Of a stretch of 64,000 nt of DNA, positions 19,653-32,247 are shown one piece after another. Source of the stretch: Tetrapyrgos nigripes. Lineage: Eukaryota; Basidiomycota; Agaricomycetes; Agaricales; Campanellaceae. Below the pieces are notes generated by a model that was not told where the DNA came from, did no database searches, and saw only the letters and a list, made by a program, of their open reading frames with translations. Position 1 is the stretch's first letter. Every line of letters begins with the position of its first letter. The position numbers and the translations under genes were made by a program. The stretch is from NCBI GenBank assembly GCA_013368315.1, contig JAACJM010000024.1, positions 372,001 through 436,000 on the forward strand, in the 5' to 3' direction.

Positions 19653-21375
19653 TTAGAGAGCAGGAGTAGTGGGAGTAGGAAAAGCCACTGGGAATGCAGA
19701 AGGCAGAAATGGATTGGAGCTGGGATTCGGAAGACTGACGCTGGGGAAAGGGAAAGGATTTGAGAAACTGGGGAATGGAAGGCCGAAGATCGATGCTGAT
19801 GGTGTTGGGAAGGTAAGAGGATTTCTGCCACCATTCCCGTTCCCTCCGCCGAAGATGTTTTGTGTACCATTTTCGAATCCTTGAAGTATGTTCTGTGTGA
19901 TCAATCGCCTTTCAGAACCGATCCAAGAAGGAAAAAAAAAATCGAAAAATTAAGAGAAAACCGAGGTTCCTACTCACATCAAGATCGGTCTGAGTAAAAG
20001 GACACGGTACTGTCATACTCGTCTTCGAACCCGAGCCCGAACTCGAAACCTTTATCCCCAGTACGTGTAATTTGATCTGCGCCTCCATGCTGATAGTTAA
20101 TCCAGTCTGATTTCTCAAGTCTCCACATCTATGCAACAAGTCATCGATAATTTCGAGGTTTTGTTGGGTGTCGAAGGAGAGATGGAGGGAGAAGGGCAAG
20201 GTGAAGTTAGTGACGGCGTTGCGTTGGATGGTTATGGCTGAGGAGGAGCCTGGGGAGGGCAGGGTGCCGTTGCCGATGAGGAATTGGGTGTCATTGCTCG
20301 TGGAGGTCGAGTCGTTCAATTCCAGAGGGTAGGAAAGCTGTTGAAGGTGTTTCATCGTGAGACGTGAGTTGTGCGTTCGGGGATGAATAGTTGAAGTATA
20401 CTGACAATCACGTTTACTTCATTCAGAATTGCAGAGACGTAGTTGGGATTTTGGATTCTGTTCGAGGTGCAAGGAGTCGGATAGTGTAAAGAAGCCCGGA
20501 GAGGTATGAGCAAATTTTTCTTGCTCTGTGTGGAAGGGTCGGACTTACGAGACCTGTATAGCAAGCGGAATGGTGACACCAGTTGCGTTCACATTGGCCT
20601 ACGAAGTGGGTCACAAGAAGAATAGGCGCATTGTGAGCGTTCGGACGATAATTCTTCAGAACTGAGCTCACCTGACTAAATGGATCAAGCCCTATTTCTG
20701 CAACTGTAATTGAAGGAGGTCGAAGCCACTGTTTTGATGAAGAAACGCGAAGGGCAGACGGGACGGGACTTTTATCAGTGCCAATGTTGCCAAGAATACC
20801 ATACAATGATTTGGACAAAGAGGTAAGAAAAGGATTTTACTCACCAAGAGAAGGGCCATAAATATACTGATTCCAATGTAGATGGAGACGAGTTGACAGA
20901 AACAGCTGTATCTTGATATCAAGCCAAATGTGGATCCCTTCGTCATGTTGAAGCGCGTTATATCAAGATTTAGCACACAAGTCACTATGCAAGGACGCAA
21001 CGCACTCACCCTGGTCCATAATCCTTCATGTTGGCGTTGTCGATATTGCTGGACCGATTCGGAGGGGAGCCTGAAGAGATCGAGAATAATTTCGTTGCAA
21101 CGCGTTTGAGGGATAGATATTCTACTAGAACGACGAAAAGCAAGCGTCACTCACCTCCCCTTCTCGACATCAACATCACGCTTTTCCGCACTCTCCACAT
21201 TGCCAACTACTGGTACCACTTCTGCGGCAGATTGCGAACCCTGGGTCTCTTTGGAGGAGTAGTTATGTTGGTCAACGAGGGTGTTTGCAGACGTTGATGG
21301 CCACTGTGGCTCCAGATGGACATTATTCGTATCGTTCAGGTGCGGGACGGACTCGGTGGGAGAATTTGAGGCCAT
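19653..21375 (-). CDS. Single-pass membrane protein with LEA-2/NHL-like extracytoplasmic domain
   Basis: Eight exons (21375-21155, 21070-21010, 20937-20845, 20728-20672, 20598-20549, 20457-20406, 20337-19978, 19892-19653) give 377 residues in continuous frame. The N-terminus is hydrophilic (MASNSPTESVPHLND). A membrane span follows near residues 108-125 (LVSIYIGISIFMALLL), then RPPSITVAEIGLDPF, ANVNATGVTIPLAIQVS, a beta-rich domain (FTLPFSLHLSFD), and SMTVPCPFTQTDLD. The tail is Pro/Phe/Asn-rich. The layout of a cytoplasmic head, one span and a beta-sandwich with NATGVTIP-like strands resembles fungal DUF3712/LEA-2-type membrane proteins thought to act at vacuole or plasma membrane. Function is unknown. 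Exon boundaries were chosen from splice consensus; the acceptor of exon 4 was the only one that kept the frame. Confidence 0.5.
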
Positions 21376-22951
21376 GGAAGTGGAAGTGGATAGGCTGTCA
21401 GGCTCCTGGATCGTTTGCGAGGTTTATACAGTGGATTTACCAGACCAAATTGACGGTCATCAATCTTTGACTAACAGGGAATCGAGCACCCTTCCGTTAG
21501 TCTCGTCCAATGCGCCTCTGATCCAAATAGTAGCTGGTTGGAGGATATGGGACGCGGGGGGTACTCTTGCACGAGGACTTGCAGCTAAGTATAAATATCA
21601 ATTTATTATCAAGGGCTAACTCAGAATCCAGGCACGCGATCTGCACGGCAGTTGAAACAATGTAAGTATCATGCATGTTTGAAGCTACATACAGAGTCAC
21701 AGACCTTGCACGAAATTTGCGGGCACGTCCAAGAGGCCTCTCTAGCCTGCTCTGGGGCTCCACAACAACTCTACAGTGCGCTTTACATACAGGACGCTCA
21801 AGCTAATCACTCCAACGGTGTATTTTTGGTGCATTTCTGTTACTACGATCACGTCCGCCCGGTTGTGGCTGAATCCTCGACATCGCCATTGACAGCGCCC
21901 CTTTTGTACACATCACCGCAGCGTTGCGGACGCTGACAGGCTGACCTCATACATAGACAAGTAGGTCCGAGTTTGGGCGCTGTGCACTCTTCTCATCCTT
22001 CTAGTGTTCTGTACCCTGAAGATCAAAGCAGTCGCTCTCGATGACTCGGATGTACTTCGATGTGAATGGGAAATTGGGAATCGCAGCCACAATCTTTGCA
22101 GGGTGATGATCATCATTCTTGAATGATCCACGGATATCTGCAAATACAGACAAGTTTTCCTTCCACTGTGTCTTCTCGGATACCAACGGTCTCAAACAGT
22201 CTGGACAGCTAGCTTAATGGACAGGGACGAAGAGTGTGGAAGGTACATATGACGGTTGCAAGGTCCGCCTAACCTCCGCCTAAGCTCCGCCAGTAACCAA
22301 TCTGAGTGTCTTGTTCCTGGGAATGATTTTGACCTGGGATACAACGACGGTGACCTTACAATTGCCCGGCTACCTTCTCGACCCATTGGTTCTCCAACGG
22401 TCGAACTCATGATAGTGTTCATGTGAACGATGCCCGAACGATGCCCACGTCTTCGAAGATCTTTCTCGGATTTGCAGGTCTCAAGCGTTTCACTGCATTG
22501 ACAGTCTGTCCATACATAGCACCTGGAAATCCGAAATGGGCGTTCGTAGCCACAACGGGAGCTTAGCTAGCCTTAGCTCCGGTTTCGCAAGGGCTAGGCA
22601 GATGCTGGCAGATGGCTATCTTTTATAGCCTCCGTACATCTTTTCTTCGTCCTTGGTCGTGCTGTACTTACTTTCTCCTCGTTTCTGGAAGTGTACATGC
22701 TTGTTCATTTGTAGTTTTTCGGACAGTATAACCACTGCCTACACAGCTTGACTCCAATACTTGTACAATGTCGGTATAATGGCTAAAATGGGTTTACGTT
22801 AGAAATAATACTATTCATGGAGTGGATATCACGAATCAAATATGAATGACAGCTCTTATATGTATGAAGCCATGTGTGCATTTGGTTTTGGAAGCCTGTG
22901 AACTTGTCAACCGAAGGACTCTCCTTCCACTTTGCTATTCCTACATATGTT
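21376..22951. other. Intergenic region, 1.6 kb
   Basis: Several short ORFs on both strands lack splice-supported extension or recognisable domains. It may contain promoters of the two flanking divergent genes. Nothing could be named. Confidence 0.35.
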
Positions 22952-25950
22952 ATGTCCCTCGGTCTTTTCCCCTTCATTGTCCTCCTTTTACTACTGCTGA
23001 ATCACCGGGTGGGTGCAGAAGAGACAAGTTTAGGCCAGGTACGCTTTTTGTCTTACTTACTACTTACTTCGTAAGGGTAAGGTACAAGCGCTGGGGCTGA
23101 CATTGCTTGCTGTTGTGCTGTAGGGAGTCCACAACGACTTGATCGTACGTAGATTTTAGATTATGGATTTGGCGCCAGTTGCTTATCCTAACACCCGACT
23201 CTTCCGTACCCTCTCGTTGGAACTTTAGGGAAATAATGTTGGAGAAATGATGTCTATGGCTGACTGCAAAAGAAAACACGTCGAAACGTTTTTTCTTAGG
23301 AGAACAAGATCCAGAGGTGCGTAGGTTATAAAATTTGACGAGGAACAACGTTGATGATCGCGCTTTGTTTGTTTATGCAGTTACATTTCCATTCTTATCA
23401 TCGTCTTCTGCGAGTACTGCTGCTGTTCCTGACTCCAATTCTAAACACTATTGTTATTGGTACGTGAAAAAGGTCCATCTGTGATTTATGCCATCATCCA
23501 ACATCATTGTTTCCAGTAGCAACGATTGTACGTTGACCAGTGGAAGTAGAAGGACAAGTTTTGCGGGTAACTGGGTCAATGAGTGGAAACGGAGGAGTAT
23601 GGCATCAGAGACCAATTTCCGGAGCCTCGTATTCGGTGTGTTCTCTCCCAACACACGGCTCAATCCAGTTCTGAGAGCTCGTACTTCTAGCCCGACAAGA
23701 CGACCAAGACAACCCTGACACCCAAGGAGATGACAAACCTTGGTCGGCACTTCAGCTCATCACACCGGTTATCGTTGGCATAGTGGTTGCGGCCATCATG
23801 CTAACGCTCTTTGTGCTTTACCGAAGGGGTAAATTCACATTCGCGTCTGTCAAAGACATACCAAGCAAAGTCGGAGGATTCTTCGTCAAAGGGTTCGGAG
23901 CGCGCAAGGTTCGCAAAGCGCAGAGGAATCAATCTTGGGTTATTGATCGTGAGGCTATGGAATTGGATTCTTCCCCTCCTCCGTCTTCGTCGTCGTCCCG
24001 GCGTCCCGGTAGTGGTGGTCATGTCCGGTTGACTTCATCCACATCTCCGTCGGATGTGTCCAACCATCTCGACTTTCCCTTTGCCAAGCCATCGAAGTCG
24101 GGTAAATCGATATGGGTCATCCCAGGGAAGAAATTATGGCAAAACTCCACCCTGGTTCAGAAGACTCGTCGTGTCATGCTCAGGATCCCCCTCCCCTGGA
24201 AGGATTCTATCAAACCCGTTAAACCCATAACCCGAGGTCGACGTTTCGAAATAGATGGATCGAATAAAAGTACGCGGACGAATTCCACTTTGACAAATTT
24301 CAGAAAGGCAGGGTTTAGGACGAGTGGTGTACCGAGTCAGACAACAGAGTCGAGTGGGCCGTCGACTGGCTTTGCGTTCACGGATATACACGAGCCGATT
24401 TATGAGGAGGATGAGTTTTCTGATTCGAGTAGTGATTTGGGGCTTGGGCTTGGGATGAGGAATGCACCGGTTGATTTTAGGGAGGATGATGAGACGGAGA
24501 ATTTGATTTCGCCGTCGTTTGATGCTGAGCGGGATGTGATGGTTATTTCTGGGTCCAGTAGGTCATATTTCAGTGTGGAATCTGGGACTGCAGGAACTTG
24601 GGCGAGTTCAAATCAGGTGATTCCTTCTTCCTATGGTCCTGGATCAGAGACGTATAGATCGGTATGTTGTTCTTGTTGATAATGATGATTTGGTGGCTCA
24701 TTCTTTTTTCCGTTTCTCCTTTCTAATTTTACGCAGAATCAGTCACCAGAGCGCACAACAGCACCACCACTATCCTTGACCCCTGCTGGCCGACTACCCC
24801 CTGCTCCCAAATATCCAGCGCCTGTCCCAGTCCCGCCCCCATCAGTACCATCCTCATCATCACCACGTTCTCAACTCCACCGGTTGCAAAAGCCGTCCAT
24901 TGAAAGCATCATACAACAGCCGTTGGTCAACTTACCTCCAGTTACTAAGCCAGATCCTCGTCAGCAGCCTGATTATTCCTCTATTCCGCCGCCGCCGCCT
25001 CTTCCACCACCTGCAGCACCTCCACCTGCACAGACGCTAATACTGCCTCCCTCGTCATTACCTCCATCGATACCTCCACCACCTCCTTTGTTACCATCTC
25101 AGCCTTCATTACCTTCCTTTGAACCCCCAACCCCACTATACACTCGACGAAATCCAAGTGAATCGAGTATTAGCCTACATGGGAATGGCCTTTACCAACC
25201 TGCTTCCCAAACTCTTTCAGTCATACCCGAAGTCAACAGCACCCGTACGACTGGCTTGGGTCTGCATCACCATCAAAGATCAGAGTCTAGTTCGACTTCG
25301 ATCTCTTCTAATAACTCCTTGAATGGTTTGATACCGCAAATATCCTCACCACCCTACCGTCCATCTCCTCTTCCACAGGAAATTATGATAGCGCGTTCGG
25401 GGACGCCGCCACCGCCGATAACGCCTAACAGTCTGTTGTTGAGTCCCGAGAGGACACCTCCAGTACCGATATCGGCACTGACACCGCCAGTTACTTCACC
25501 AAGGTCGAGACCACTTCCTTTACCAGGGAGTGTTGCTACGAATAGGAATCAGAATCAGCTTCCTCAGTCTCAGCCCCAGTCTCAACACCGACGCATCTTC
25601 TCAGCCGATGATGCTCCTAATCATCGTCAACTTCAACCGGATTCTTTCGCCGATCGAAATGCCAATCGTCTGTCGTTTAGCGATGCATATGCATACCCGA
25701 CCCCGCTTTCGCATACGTTGAATCTATCTTCGGATAATGTTAATGTGGGGAATGCGGCGATGTTGTTCCCTGGACCTGTGCGAGCAGCGGGGTATTTGCA
25801 AGGAGGGAATATGTCTTCAGAGTCGGTGTCTTTGAGAGACGGAGGTAAGCGTGGCGTTGAGCGTGAGCTGAGGAATGAGTAAGTGAGCGATATTTTTGAG
25901 GATCTGGGATGGTACTGACTGTCTGCTGCAGAGAATCATTTATTGCTTAA
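22952..25950 (+). CDS. Ser/Pro-rich single-pass membrane protein with signal peptide
   Basis: A signal peptide (MSLGLFPFIVLLLLLLNHRV, cleaved near GA-EE) is encoded by 22952-23038. Several short exons between 23124 and about 23735 could not be fully resolved. The large exon to about 24661 encodes a membrane span (ITPVIVGIVVAAIMLTLFVL) followed by a basic stretch (YRRGKF) and a long disordered cytoplasmic tail. The next exon (about 24737-25878) is very proline-rich (SIPPPPPLPPPAAPPPA), suggesting SH3/WW or profilin contacts. The frame could stop at 25880-25882, but a strong donor (gtaagt at 25879) and ctgcag acceptor extend it by a few codons (ESFIA, stop at 25950). The topology matches the Skg6/Mid2-like fungal surface-protein type. 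No enzymatic domain was recognised. Confidence 0.55.
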
Positions 25951-26103
25951 TGTATGTCCTGTTATCTTTAATTGTCGTACACTTTCCTTGCTTGCGTATG
26001 GACACAGTTTGTGTATTTGTATCATCTAGTAGTCACGACTCTGGACAATTAGTAGATTATTGACGCGTAAACAGACGGTAAACAAAAGACCTTAGACCTT
26101 TCA

Positions 26104-29100
26104 ATGACGACGACAACGTCGCCGCCAGTGAATTTCTGGCAAGTTCGTGCTGCTCGAGCAACTGCAGCAAAGTCCGACTCGTCATCGTCCACCGTGCCCT
26201 CATCATCCGCCTCGACATCCACAGCAACATCCGTCTCGACTCCTGTATCCCTTCCTCTCCCAGATGAGGCCGACCCATTCGTAGTCAAAGCAACACCAAA
26301 GAACAGACTACCACCGGCTCTTGACGACACCGAAAACTGGCCGCAGATTGGAAAGCAGGCCACACAAAACGAGCCCAAAAAGCCTGGCAATGACTCTCCG
26401 AGGAAATGTGCGTTCTCGTGTTATGTGTTGTTGTACAAAGAATTCTGACCTACTTATCGATGTCTACCTCCACAGCTGAAAAACCAAAGTCGAAATGGTT
26501 CCCAATACCCGCGCAAGAGCTTCAGGCAGCAGCTGATACCGCCAGAGCACAACGTTCTCGCCAGCCATCCAACACTTCTTCCACATCCGCCTCCATTTCA
26601 AACCCCCAATCACGCTCCCGGTCTAGGCCACAGAGTCAGACTGCGGTAACAACAAACGGCTCATCGAAAGAAAAGACGACCGTCGAAAGTACTCGTACTC
26701 GACATAGTCCGTCAGGCAGCGTTGTCGCTCATAAAGATTCCTCGGCAGCAGCCCCACAAGTAATGCAATCAAACGAATTACCCTCTACCCACCATCCTCA
26801 TCCACACCAACACCATCCTCCTCATCCAACTCCTCCACGATTCAGTGCAATGTCTCATTCTCAGCACATGCATGGACCACCGCCTCCATCATCATCCGTT
26901 GTATATCCGCCGTATTTGCACACACCATATGTAGACTCCAATTCTTCCTCGGGAGTAAATGGTGTGGTCAATGGCTCGGGCTATTACCCTCACTCGCAAC
27001 CGCCGCAACCTCACAATGCAAGTCCTCATCTATCTAGCCACGGAGTGCCACCACCGCCGTCTCTTTCACATTCACATTCACATTCACACTCTTCATCGAT
27101 GTCGGTGCCCTATTCTTATTCTATGTACGACTACTCGAGTGGCTATTCTAGTAGCCCTGCGCGCTCAATGACCGGATCAGGTGTTACGTCCGGGATGAAC
27201 TCGGGTTATCAGACGCCCTTTCACGGTGCTGGACACGCGACTCTTGGGAAGCTCGTGTTTGGAAGCATTGAAGGTCCAGTCAACGTCTCACGAAGCATGA
27301 CTGAGCGTGGGAGTACATTTAACAAAGGATTGGCCATAGGAGAAGGTGTCATCAGGAAGAAGGGCAGAAGGAGGAGCAAGGATAAAGAGAACAAGAGGGA
27401 GGAGGTCACAGAGAAGACCGAGGCTCAAAGTTCGAGTTTCAGTTCGGGTTTGAAAGGAAAGGGCAAGGAGACAGACATCATTGACCTGACGGAAGGAAAA
27501 GGTGTCGGTATGAGCGATGCCGTGAAGAAAGGTATCGAGTCGGTGGATGAACAGACGAAGAAGGAAAAACCACAGACGAGAAAATGGGTTTTTGGCACGA
27601 TGGATTCGTCCTCGGATGCCCCAGCAGCAGGTGATTCTGAAACACATAGACATGTCCATCGTGCTCAACCTTCACATCTTCAAATTCATTTACAACAATT
27701 ACCTCCCCTTACAGTTCCTGTGTTATCACCCATTCCACCTTTACCCTCAATCTTACCGACACCTTTGTCATCGGTGCCGATGCCCATACAACCTCTCCAG
27801 TCGATATCGTCATATCCTCCACCGCAGCACTACTACTACGAGAATGCATCACTTGATGATATGTCGTGGACACGGCATCAGCATCAGCAAGCTCAAATGC
27901 ATCAATATACTCACTCATCGATGATGGGTATATTTGGCGGACAGAAGTCAACAGAGCGGATATCGCAAGTAAACGGTGCGAATAACGAGTTGGGAGTGTC
28001 TCTGTCTCGTGCGGATGTTGAAGGAGACAAGACGAAGGAAGATGAAGCAGATGGTGAAGCTAGCAAACTGGATACGAGTGTTCAAAGCAACGATACCTCT
28101 GAGCTCGCGTCAAGTGTCAGCAAGGAAGAACCGGACTTGATGTCTGTTCCTCTATCGTCAACCACCGCGACGTCAAATAGTAACTTTGAAGCCCGGAATT
28201 TCGGTTATGGCTTTGGACATGCAACTGGGAGCGGGACAGCAGCGCAGGATGCTAAAGATGGTATTTCTGCTCGAGAACAGGAAAGGTTTAGAGACCAAGA
28301 GAGGGATTTTAAGCAAAGAGAAAGAGAACGAGGAGGGGAGGTGTCACCGGGACAAGGTAGTCCGAAATATTCTTCATCGAGGAATTTACCTAATGGTCCT
28401 GATGGTCCAATTTTCCCTCTGCGTGGACGAAGAGGCAGAGGTCGTGGTTTTCGTGGGGAAAGAGGTGGAAGAGGTTGGTATGCTGGTGGACGAGGAAGAT
28501 ATAATAATCAGCAACACAATTCGAGTCGAGGGCAGTATGGAGGTGGTGGATCCGGACATTATAGTCCGCATAATCCATATGCCCCACATAGCCCTGGTGG
28601 ACTCTATACACCACCCTATGGTCCTGGACAAGGACAATGGCCTAGTCAATCAGGACAGTACGGCCAATATGGGCAATATGCTCAACCTCCAGATGCATCA
28701 TTTACGCTTACACCTCCACCAGCGTTCCATCCTCTTCCATTACCTGGAGATGGTGAAGGAGGGATGTATTATAACCCGACTTATTATAACCCTCAAATAC
28801 CGCCGCCGCCTCGCCTTTCACAACCTGTAGTAAATGGACAACAACCGCATTCGCCTTCTTCTTCTTCGAGTCCTCTTGCGACTGCGCTAAATGGAGCGTC
28901 AGTGCAAAGTTCGAAGGAAAAAGAAGGTCAAGATGGACAGCAGCAGCAGCAGCACGGACGAGATCTTTCGCAAGCTCATGCCCAAGCACCCGTTCCAGCT
29001 CCGATTACTTCACTCTCATTCCCGTTAGACCCGACTAGGTATTATCTCCTCGGCCAAGTGGAGTACTATCTCAGTCCGCAGAATATGGCTCAGGACCTCT

Positions 29101-29875
29101 TTTTGAGGAAGCAGGCGAGTCTAGTCTATTTCTTGTTCATTCATTCCTAGATTGGCGGGCATTTGACTGACTTTGTGACATATATCTATCTCTATAGATG
29201 GACTCCCGTGGCTGGGTACCAATAAGCCTCATTGCATCCTTTAATCGGGTCAGGAGCCTAACGACAGATGAACGGCTTGTCAGAGAGGTTGTAGCATTAT
29301 CTAGTGTCGTCGAAGCACGAGGCGATTCCGTGCGGATGAGAGGGGATTGGGAAAGATATGTCTTACCTGGAGCACCTATCAGCAAAGTCGACAGTCGGGA
29401 GAATCTTCTTCTTGGAGTTGTACCAGATCAAAACAACTTGGTAACAGGAGCAGCAGAGTGGCCTCAGCATCAGTATGGTGCGCCGGAAATGGGATTGGGG
29501 TTGGGACTAGGACCAGGACCACAGGGGATGGGTCAAGGCCAAGGCCAAGGTCAGGGGGTGATGGGATTTGAAGGCAGTTGGTATGACGGCTATCCGTATT
29601 GGGGTAATCGAAATCAGCGGCAGCAAGAGCAACAGCAGCAACAGCAGCAACAGTTTGCGTTGGGCGCGGGGAAGGTTACTGAAGAAAGAGAGATGAATTT
29701 ACATTCTCTGCCTGTTCCTGCAGAGGGAATTGTCAATGCCAGCAGTCAAGAGGCTCATCCAGAGAAGGAAGACGTCGAGGACGAGGACGAGGAAGAAGAG
29801 GACGTCGTTTTTGTTTTGGGAGACTCGAAGGAAACGAACATGTCGGGGATGTGGTCTCCTGACCGTAGATCATGA
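26104..29875 (+). CDS. LARP1-type La-motif RNA-binding protein
   Basis: Three exons (26104-26407, 26476-29114, 29198-29875) give 1206 residues. The N-terminal part carries ENWPQIGKQ and KSKWFPIPAQEL, as in LARP1/Sro9-like proteins. A long low-complexity region follows (His-, Ser-, Pro-rich), then an RGG box (GRRGRGRGFRGERGGRGW). The La motif is YLLGQVEYYLSPQNMAQDLF continuing LRKQ|MDSRGWVPISLIASF and VRSLT. The family binds 5'-TOP or poly(A) RNA and controls mRNA stability and translation in the cytoplasm. Intron 2 splits the La motif exactly between LRKQ and MDSRG and begins with GC (CAG|gcgagt), a GC-AG intron. Glutamine runs encoded by CAG/CAA repeats occur at about 28937-28957 and 29625-29655. 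An acidic tail ends the protein. Confidence 0.85.
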
Positions 29876-31633
29876 TCTGCAAGGTCACATTTCACTTCAT
29901 TGTCTTTTCGAGTTCGATGTCTTCCCGCCCATCCGTCCGTCTTCCTGCTTCTCCTTTGCTGAGACCGTCTCCGTATCAAATGGGATCATATGTGCCCTAT
30001 GATTCTTCCCTGCCACTGCTTATTTCTCCTTGTAATTGTTCTTGTTCTTGCATGTTACCTTTGGCTTTAAATTTTGAAGACTCTGGCATCTTCATCTGTG
30101 GCCCACTGCTTTTTCTATGCTTCTGTTTTCTGTACAACTGCCACACACACTACTTGCTCCCATGGACGTCCTAATCCTCACCGCTACCCTTGCCCTCACC
30201 CAATGCTCATCATCATCATCACCTGTCGTTTTCCTCGTCACCCTTCTCCAGTCATCACGATCCCGATTTTTGAACAATTGTGATATCTCTATCTGAATTA
30301 TATCTGCTTCTCTTGTCGTAACTCTCCCGTTTTCGTTTTCATTCACGATTGCGTTCCCGTCCTCGTTTTCATTGATAATGATATCACTTGTATAAGCACC
30401 GGCTTTTTTTGATCAATCCTCACTCTCATCGTGTCTTTTCTGTCTGTCTCATATTCTCATACCTGCACATACCACCCACCACACCACACCACACCCATTC
30501 CATTCTTGACATTCATATATACACATATCTATTCATTCGCACACACCCCATTCCAACCAGACGGACACACTTATCTACACATACACATTCCGCATCATGA
30601 TGGCATAGTACATCTCTCTGTCTTTTCCCTCTGGTTCTTTGAAATCCTTCCTCTATTGGTGGTGACGTGAACGCTTCATTTTTGACCCGTTCTGTTGCTA
30701 TTCCGTCAAGGCGATATCTCCCCTCGCCTTCGGTGCAAAGTAGTATTGCACGCGTATTTTTTGCATGTTCTTGTCTGTACACGTTCTTCCTAGTGTAGCT
30801 AGATCTGTACTAGGCATAAGAATTGAGTCTCCCTGAGGGGAACGACGATATCGATGCTGTTTGGAAGACTGTCCATGAGCAGTGAGCACCATGGTCAGAG
30901 CACTAGGCAGGCTGTTTGGCGATGACCTCTAAAGAAAATAACGCGTGTCCTTTGTGCAACTTCAACTTGAAACCTCACTGGCCACTCATCATTTCAGCTC
31001 TCGTCCCAAGACCAGACCTTTTGCTTGTGCGTTTCCCAAAACCCCCAAAGCGACTCGCTCAGAATCCAGACTGATCTCTAATCCACACAAAAATCGAGAT
31101 TATAAAGGTGTTGAGCTTCTGGACGCCATTATCTTTTCTTCAAGTTCTGGTGCGCACTGATCAGTTCAGTTCAGTCTTCCGAATCCTGTCATTGATGCTG
31201 AACATCCAGGGGCTTTCAGCTTGTGATGTCCTCTGCACCGTACACCCTGCAACTGCTACGCAGTGTCTTGACGAGGCAAAAGACGACTTGTAAAGATATG
31301 AAGCGGAGATCCATGCATTGAGCACCGAAGCATCTGTCGTTCTGCTAGTAGAAAAGCGTGAGATAACCTCATCGCCGAGTTCAGTGTGGGTTCAGTGTCT
31401 TTCCCTTCTGTCACCCATTCGCCTACCGCCAGAGCTGCTGGCGCTGATACTCACTTACTCTCGCAGCAGAACTGGCTGATGAACTGGACTGTCCTGTTCT
31501 CACGTCTGTGCAGGATGATGCGAGCTGGCCCGCGCAACATCGTCTCTGTGGTGCTCTTTATACATCATGCCTAGTGAAAGGAAAGTCCAGTCCTGGACTT
31601 TGGTCCGAACCGAGCTTTACTGGACCGGACGGA
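29876..31633. other. 3' flank of the LARP gene and intergenic region
   Basis: It includes a pyrimidine-rich and CA-rich stretch (30400-30600) likely belonging to a long 3' UTR. No convincing gene was seen. Confidence 0.4.
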
Positions 31634-32012
31634 AAGTAGGTCCCATGTGTATCTCGTCGTCGTAAATGTACCCATGGGGCCACTTGAACACTCTATGCTG
31701 CAGACCCATTCTTTGGTAGCCTGCAGGCTTGGGCTTCTGGAGTGTCCAGTTGAGACTGCATACTTTACCGATCTGGATTTCTTCTTTCGCGCGTAAAATG
31801 CGTCTCGGCGTCAAGAGGTTCAGGGAACCAAGTTCGTCTGGTTTTTTTCACCTGAAATCTCTTCGTAGAATCCCCAGATGGATCCCGCGACCATCGGTGA
31901 GGTAATTCCTTCGTGTCATTGTGCTTTGCTGACCTTCTGGGTTTCCTTTTTTGAACGGTAGTTCATGCAGCTCTGGAAAGCGAACATTGTCGAATGGTGA
32001 CTCGGAGGCCAT
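31634..32012 (-). pseudogene. Fragment of a cyclase-family (kynurenine formamidase-like) gene
   Basis: The minus strand reads MASESPFDNVRFPELHELPF, KKGNPEG, then SIWGFYEEISG, then DELGSLNLLTPRRILRAKEE, GKVCSLNWTL and PHGYIYDDEIHMG. This order of motifs (LPPF...GxPxGxxWGFY, DELGTLNLLTP, VSLNWPL, DDE.H) is that of the fungal cyclase family PF04199, metal-dependent hydrolases acting on cyclic or aromatic amide substrates. The frame shifts at a run of seven A residues (near 31850), the expected intron acceptor before GSIWG lacks AG, and the sequence stops matching right after DDEIHM, where the metal-binding core of the enzyme should continue. About two-thirds of the protein is missing. It is divergent from the adjacent decarboxylase-like gene. 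Confidence 0.65.
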
Positions 32013-32247
32013 GTCGTGGAGTCCTGCCAAGGTTGCAACGCCGTTCTCAACCCAGATACTTGGGAAAAGATTTAGAATAATGGTTCTCATGACGGCAGCG
32101 TATTCTACTTATAAATTTGTCATGGGTTTTGCGCCAGTACTTCAGATTTAGAACTTCTCTCGATTGTTGCGTCGGACCGCTACTCCGTTTGGCACGAGGA
32201 TCGCACTGATTGATTTCGTCATATGTAGTCTCAACTTCGCACCCACC

